A stretch of 64,000 bases of DNA. Source: Marinifilum caeruleilacunae (GTDB taxonomy: Bacteria > Bacteroidota > Bacteroidia > Bacteroidales > Marinifilaceae). The position numbers and the translations under genes are program-made. The notes under the pieces are model-generated. The model was not told where the DNA came from. It worked only from the letters and a program-made list of their open reading frames with translations, and did no database searches. Shown one piece after another: positions 63,050-64,000 of the stretch; the stretch's first letter is position 1; every line of letters begins with the position of its first letter. The stretch lies in the NCBI RefSeq assembly GCF_013141825.1, contig NZ_RZNH01000020.1, positions 33-64,032 on the forward strand. Reading direction: 5' to 3'.

Positions 63050-63088
63050 AAAGCTTGTGGAAACCGTGTTTTTCACAAGCTTTTTTTT
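63050..63088 (+). terminator. Intrinsic terminator after the nitroreductase gene
   Basis: AAAGCTTGTG pairs with CACAAGCTTT around a 14-base loop and is followed by T8. Confidence 0.88.
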
Positions 63089-63292
63089 ATGAATTTATTG
63101 TTTGGATCTTTTCAATAAGGGTAGATAAAGGGTAAAGTGTGATACTTGATAGGAAAGTAAAATATGAAAAATAAAGAAGTTCATAGAAACACAATATCGC
63201 AGTTCAACACCTAAACCAATCAAATCATTTTTCTCATCTGTATGATTTTTCATTAAAATTATTTATTTTGAGTGTTCAAATTTTCTTGCAGC

Positions 63293-64000
63293 ATGATCCG
63301 AATAAAGCTCCTGATATTTACACTCTTTTCCCTTATCATTGCCATTTCTTGTTCAAGAAAGAAAAGCGATATTTTAACCTTTAAAGAGCGTCAGTGGCTG
63401 GAAGATAATCCGCATGTAACAATTGCCATTTCTTCAGTTTTCCCGCCTTTTCAATATCTCGATGATGAAGGAAAACCAGTTGGAATCTCCATTGATATCC
63501 TAAAACTATTAGAGGAAAAACTCAATCACAATTTCGACAAAATTGTATTCGACAATTGGAAAAACATTTTGCAGGCTGGCTACAACAAAGAAGTTGATAT
63601 CATACTGGAAATTCAGGAAACTCCCGAAAGGCGCAAATACTTTTTCTTTACTGAACCCTTTATATCGATCCCACATGTGATCTTTATGCGTGATGATGCA
63701 CCGGATCATGTTAAAATTGAGGACCTGGAAAATTTAAAGGTTGGCGTGGTTGACCATTACGCCATACAAGAGCACCTAAAAGTGATGTACCCAGAGCTAA
63801 GTTTGGTACCAGTAAAAGATGATTTAGAATGTCTTCAACAACTATCTGCAAAAAAAATTGATGCGGTAATTACCCAGCAAGGATATGGTGTACAAATTAT
63901 ACACAACAAATTAATTCCCAATGTAAAAATTGTTGGCGATGCTAAATACGACAACAAACTTGGCTTTGCCGTAAGAAATGATCAACCCATGCTGGCCAGA
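63293..64000 (+). CDS. Extracellular solute-binding (SBP3-like) protein, partial at window end
   Basis: The reading frame starts at ATG 63293 and stays open to the end of the window (236 residues). A lipoprotein-like signal (LIIAISC) is followed by a periplasmic substrate-binding domain of the family-3 type: NPHVTIAISSVFPPFQYLDD, GKPVGISIDILKLLEEKLN, a middle LENLKVGVVDHYAIQEHLK and KIDAVITQQGYGV. In Bacteroidota such domains often form the sensor part of a histidine kinase or diguanylate-cyclase-type protein (BvgS-like), so the missing part may carry a kinase. The full length cannot be judged here. Confidence 0.85.
   Translation, partial: MIRIKLLIFTLFSLIIAISCSRKKSDILTFKERQWLEDNPHVTIAISSVFPPFQYLDDEGKPVGISIDILKLLEEKLNHNFDKIVFDNWKNILQAGYNKEVDIILEIQETPERRKYFFFTEPFISIPHVIFMRDDAPDHVKIEDLENLKVGVVDHYAIQEHLKVMYPELSLVPVKDDLECLQQLSAKKIDAVITQQGYGVQIIHNKLIPNVKIVGDAKYDNKLGFAVRNDQPMLAR

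Noticed and set aside
1-64000. tRNA, rRNA, CRISPR, transposon or prophage
   Set aside because: No clover-leaf sequences, regularly spaced repeats, transposase or phage-like frames, or terminal inverted repeats were seen.

Overview
The window looks like chromosomal core and accessory DNA from an AT-rich member of the Bacteroidota, probably a free-living or marine Bacteroidales/Marinilabiliales type (inference). Signs of this are an Oar-like TonB-dependent receptor with a carboxypeptidase-regulatory plug, many secreted proteins and lipoproteins, a TolC/MFP/RND set, an ExbB-like protein, and repeated matches to the Bacteroidota -7 promoter element TAnnTTTG. The best case, in front of uvrA, has TTTG, 19 bases, then TAACTTTG. 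I saw no rRNA, tRNA, CRISPR array, insertion sequence, phage gene or replication origin.

Layout. 1-6.1 kb: secreted C69 dipeptidase, truA, and a FIST sensor protein paired with a PAS hybrid histidine kinase. 6.3-11.8 kb: class A penicillin-binding protein, CHAD protein, SPFH membrane protein with a ribbon-helix-helix partner, a small unknown gene and an ECF sigma factor. 12-18.7 kb: uvrA, two envelope proteins, a HEAT-like protein, a dihydroorotate-dehydrogenase-like flavoprotein and the YggS PLP protein. 18.8-21.3 kb: an OmpR-type two-component system divergent from a secreted Cys/Lys-rich repeat protein. 21.4-26.8 kb: TPR protein, CPA2 antiporter, secreted HExxH protein, pterin dehydratase, and pheA behind an elaborate leader. 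26.9-33.5 kb: a three-gene RND efflux operon whose TolC protein carries an extra substrate-binding-like domain. 33.6-41.2 kb: thioredoxin-fold proteins, oxidoreductases, a SIMPL protein, a metallophosphoesterase and small envelope genes. 41.3-43.8 kb: a LytS/LytTR system divergent from a small ExbB-like membrane protein. 43.8-46.9 kb: a large MA-type peptidase/beta-propeller/outer-membrane protein. 47-55.6 kb: map, an ispD-like gene, a tagD-like gene, an SDR gene, a CDP-glycerol transferase, and an LPS/capsule sugar and kinase operon. 56-64 kb: gamma-glutamyltransferase, TonB-dependent receptor, CBM9-like protein, nitroreductase, and the start of a periplasmic-binding-type sensor or lipoprotein.

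The strongest unannotated signal is upstream of pheA (prephenate dehydratase). Two successive short reading frames very rich in Phe codons (5 of 17 and 10 of 26 residues) are each followed by an intrinsic terminator. Each has a leader helix and an antiterminator that can be drawn by hand and that topologically exclude each other. This is a tandem Phe attenuator that gene callers miss.

A second regulatory find is a set of four near-identical 10-mers (consensus TGCGATAAAC) between the lytS-like gene and the small membrane-protein gene. They form two 21-bp-period direct repeats in mirror orientation, as expected for LytTR-domain binding sites. A third is a TTAACA direct repeat with 11-bp period between the OmpR-type system and the Cys-rich secreted protein. 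All functional statements are from reading sequence; no database search was run.
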